DNA of 64,000 bases from Pseudomonas psychrophila HA-4 (lineage in GTDB: Bacteria > Pseudomonadota > Gammaproteobacteria > Pseudomonadales > Pseudomonadaceae), in the NCBI RefSeq assembly GCF_000282975.1, contig NZ_ALJC01000006.1, forward strand, positions 1 to 64,000. Reading direction: 5' to 3'. Position 1 is the stretch's first letter, and each line of letters starts with the position of its first letter. The notes under the pieces are model-generated. The model saw only the letters and a program-made list of their open reading frames with translations. It did no database searches and was not told the DNA's origin. Of the stretch, positions 63,375-64,000 are shown in pieces. The position numbers and the translations under genes were made by a program.

Positions 63375-63865
63375 CAGAGACGCCTCAATGAGCCACGATC
63401 CATCAGCCGTGGTGCTGCAATGATTTGCAGACCTGAGCGCCCGGCCTCAGCAGCGCCGCGTTCCTTGTCCTCTGCGGCTAAAGTCTCCAGCCGCTTGAGC
63501 ACATCCTTGTAAAGCACTCGGACAGTGGACTCTTCCTTTCCCGCGTCGTCGTAGAGGTGATACCGGGCGATCTCGGCTAGATCGTCAGTCACCCAGGCCG
63601 GAGCATCTTCATCGACCGGACGAAAGCGCAAGTAGAACGAAACCTCACTTCGCGCCCTGGTGACGGCATCGGCGATCCGTGCCATTGCAGCCACCGCAAT
63701 AGCCACATCCTCTGCGGCCCATTCATCCAGAGAGGCACCTGACGCTGCCGCCACCAACAACTCGGGTTCAATGGAGCGCTTGTTATCAGGGACAGCTACT
63801 TCAGTGATATCACGGGCGCCGAAGCGCACCATGAGCTGACTGGCTGACGGCAGCGAAAGATTCAC
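63374..63865 (-). CDS. Mu gp36-like head-tail connector (DUF1320)
   Basis: This 163-residue protein starts at a GTG (MNLSLPSASQLMVRFGARDI) in a GTGA overlap with the preceding gene. The central AVAAMARIADAVTRARSEVS and AEIARYHLYDDAGKEESTVR segments are typical of DUF1320. It probably forms a connector ring below the portal. Confidence 0.85.
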   Translation of the reverse strand: MNLSLPSASQLMVRFGARDITEVAVPDNKRSIEPELLVAAASGASLDEWAAEDVAIAVAAMARIADAVTRARSEVSFYLRFRPVDEDAPAWVTDDLAEIARYHLYDDAGKEESTVRVLYKDVLKRLETLAAEDKERGAAEAGRSGLQIIAAPRLMDRGSLRRL

Positions 63866-64000
63866 TTGGTCGCGCTCCCAGGCTTAACAGGTTTTTTCTG
63901 AGGCTTAGGATCATCCTTTACCTGGCCGGTGGCACGCCGAGCCTCTTCGGCCAAGGCCTCTTCCCAAAGAGCATTGATCTCAGCCGCCTGCTTGTCGGCA
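63862..64000 (-). CDS. C-terminal end of a Mu gp35-like protein (partial)
   Basis: The last 45 codons of a leftward gene run in from the window edge: ADKQAAEINALWEEALAEEA, then a Lys/Pro-rich tail ending KPGSATK, with stop TGA overlapping the gp36 GTG. Position and the charged tail fit Mu gp35 (HI1506-related), encoded between the major head protein and gp36. Confidence 0.65.
   Translation of the reverse strand, partial: ADKQAAEINALWEEALAEEARRATGQVKDDPKPQKKPVKPGSATK

Larger units (their letters stand above)
49931..64000. mobile_element. Prophage 2: Mu-like prophage, tail half and one end
   Basis: The leftward genes follow Mu order from gp35 to gp48 and then fibres: gp36 (DUF1320), gp37 (DUF1834), gp38 (DUF2635), sheath L, tube M, gp41, tape measure, N, P, gp45, gp46, gp47, gp48. 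The left end in the window is placed at the TG of 49931, before two 17-bp repeats that resemble transposase sites. Head genes, transposase and the other end are outside the window. The alternative of a tailocin is less likely because gp35-gp37 head-neck genes are present. Confidence 0.8.

Noticed and set aside
50107..64000. R-type tailocin instead of a Mu-like prophage
   Set aside because: Head-neck genes gp35 (end), gp36 and gp37 are present upstream of the sheath, and the end carries transposase-site-like repeats.

Overview
The window is chromosomal DNA of a Pseudomonas-type gammaproteobacterium. The evidence is the order thrS-infC-rpmI-rplT-pheS-pheT-ihfA-merR-tRNA-Pro, the protein sequences of that block, an asparaginase/glutaminase with an export signal, and a LexA-controlled DUF1654 gene. 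Two different contractile-tailed prophages flank about 18 kb of host DNA.

Positions 1-2295 hold little coding sequence. The exception is a HEPN-motif gene (1336-2049), preceded by a terminator and by a stretch closed by a perfect 10-bp inverted repeat. It lies beyond the last tail gene of prophage 1, the usual place for accessory (moron) genes. I could not find the left attachment site; it may lie outside the window.

Positions 2296-32135 are a P2-group prophage, nearest in my judgement to the HP1/K139 branch (DUF2586 sheath, DUF2597 tube, DUF2590, HP1-type holin). The leftward late genes are scaffold, capsid, terminase small subunit, head completion, tail completion, sheath, tube, lysis cassette with nested Rz/Rz1, tail chaperone with a clear -1 frameshift site, tape measure (broken by a frameshift), baseplate, and two separate fibre loci. 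The rightward genes are terminase, portal, an Ogr-like activator, an immunity region with helically phased operator repeats, a primase-helicase, an excisionase-like gene and an integrase lying against tRNA-Pro(GGG).

Positions 32133-49930 are host DNA. On the minus strand lie translation genes and ihfA. After these come a small exported protein, a cold-shock protein, an I78-type inhibitor lipoprotein, ansB, an SOS-boxed DUF1654-endonuclease I pair, a Nudix hydrolase, and a four-gene set (GntR regulator, ADP-ribosylglycohydrolase, NCS1 permease, PfkB kinase). This set resembles E. coli yegTUVW with a different transporter and probably imports and salvages a nucleoside-like compound.

Positions about 49931-64000 (running off the window) are the tail half of a Mu-like prophage, transcribed leftward. 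It comprises gp35 (partial), gp36, gp37, gp38, sheath, tube, gp41 with its own -1 frameshift extension, tape measure, gpN-like protein, hub, spike, gp46, gp47, gp48 and two fibre genes. Its end carries two exact 17-bp repeats that may be transposase sites. The distal fibre contains a 435-bp in-frame tandem duplication and ends in an SGNH hydrolase domain, as does one fibre of prophage 1.
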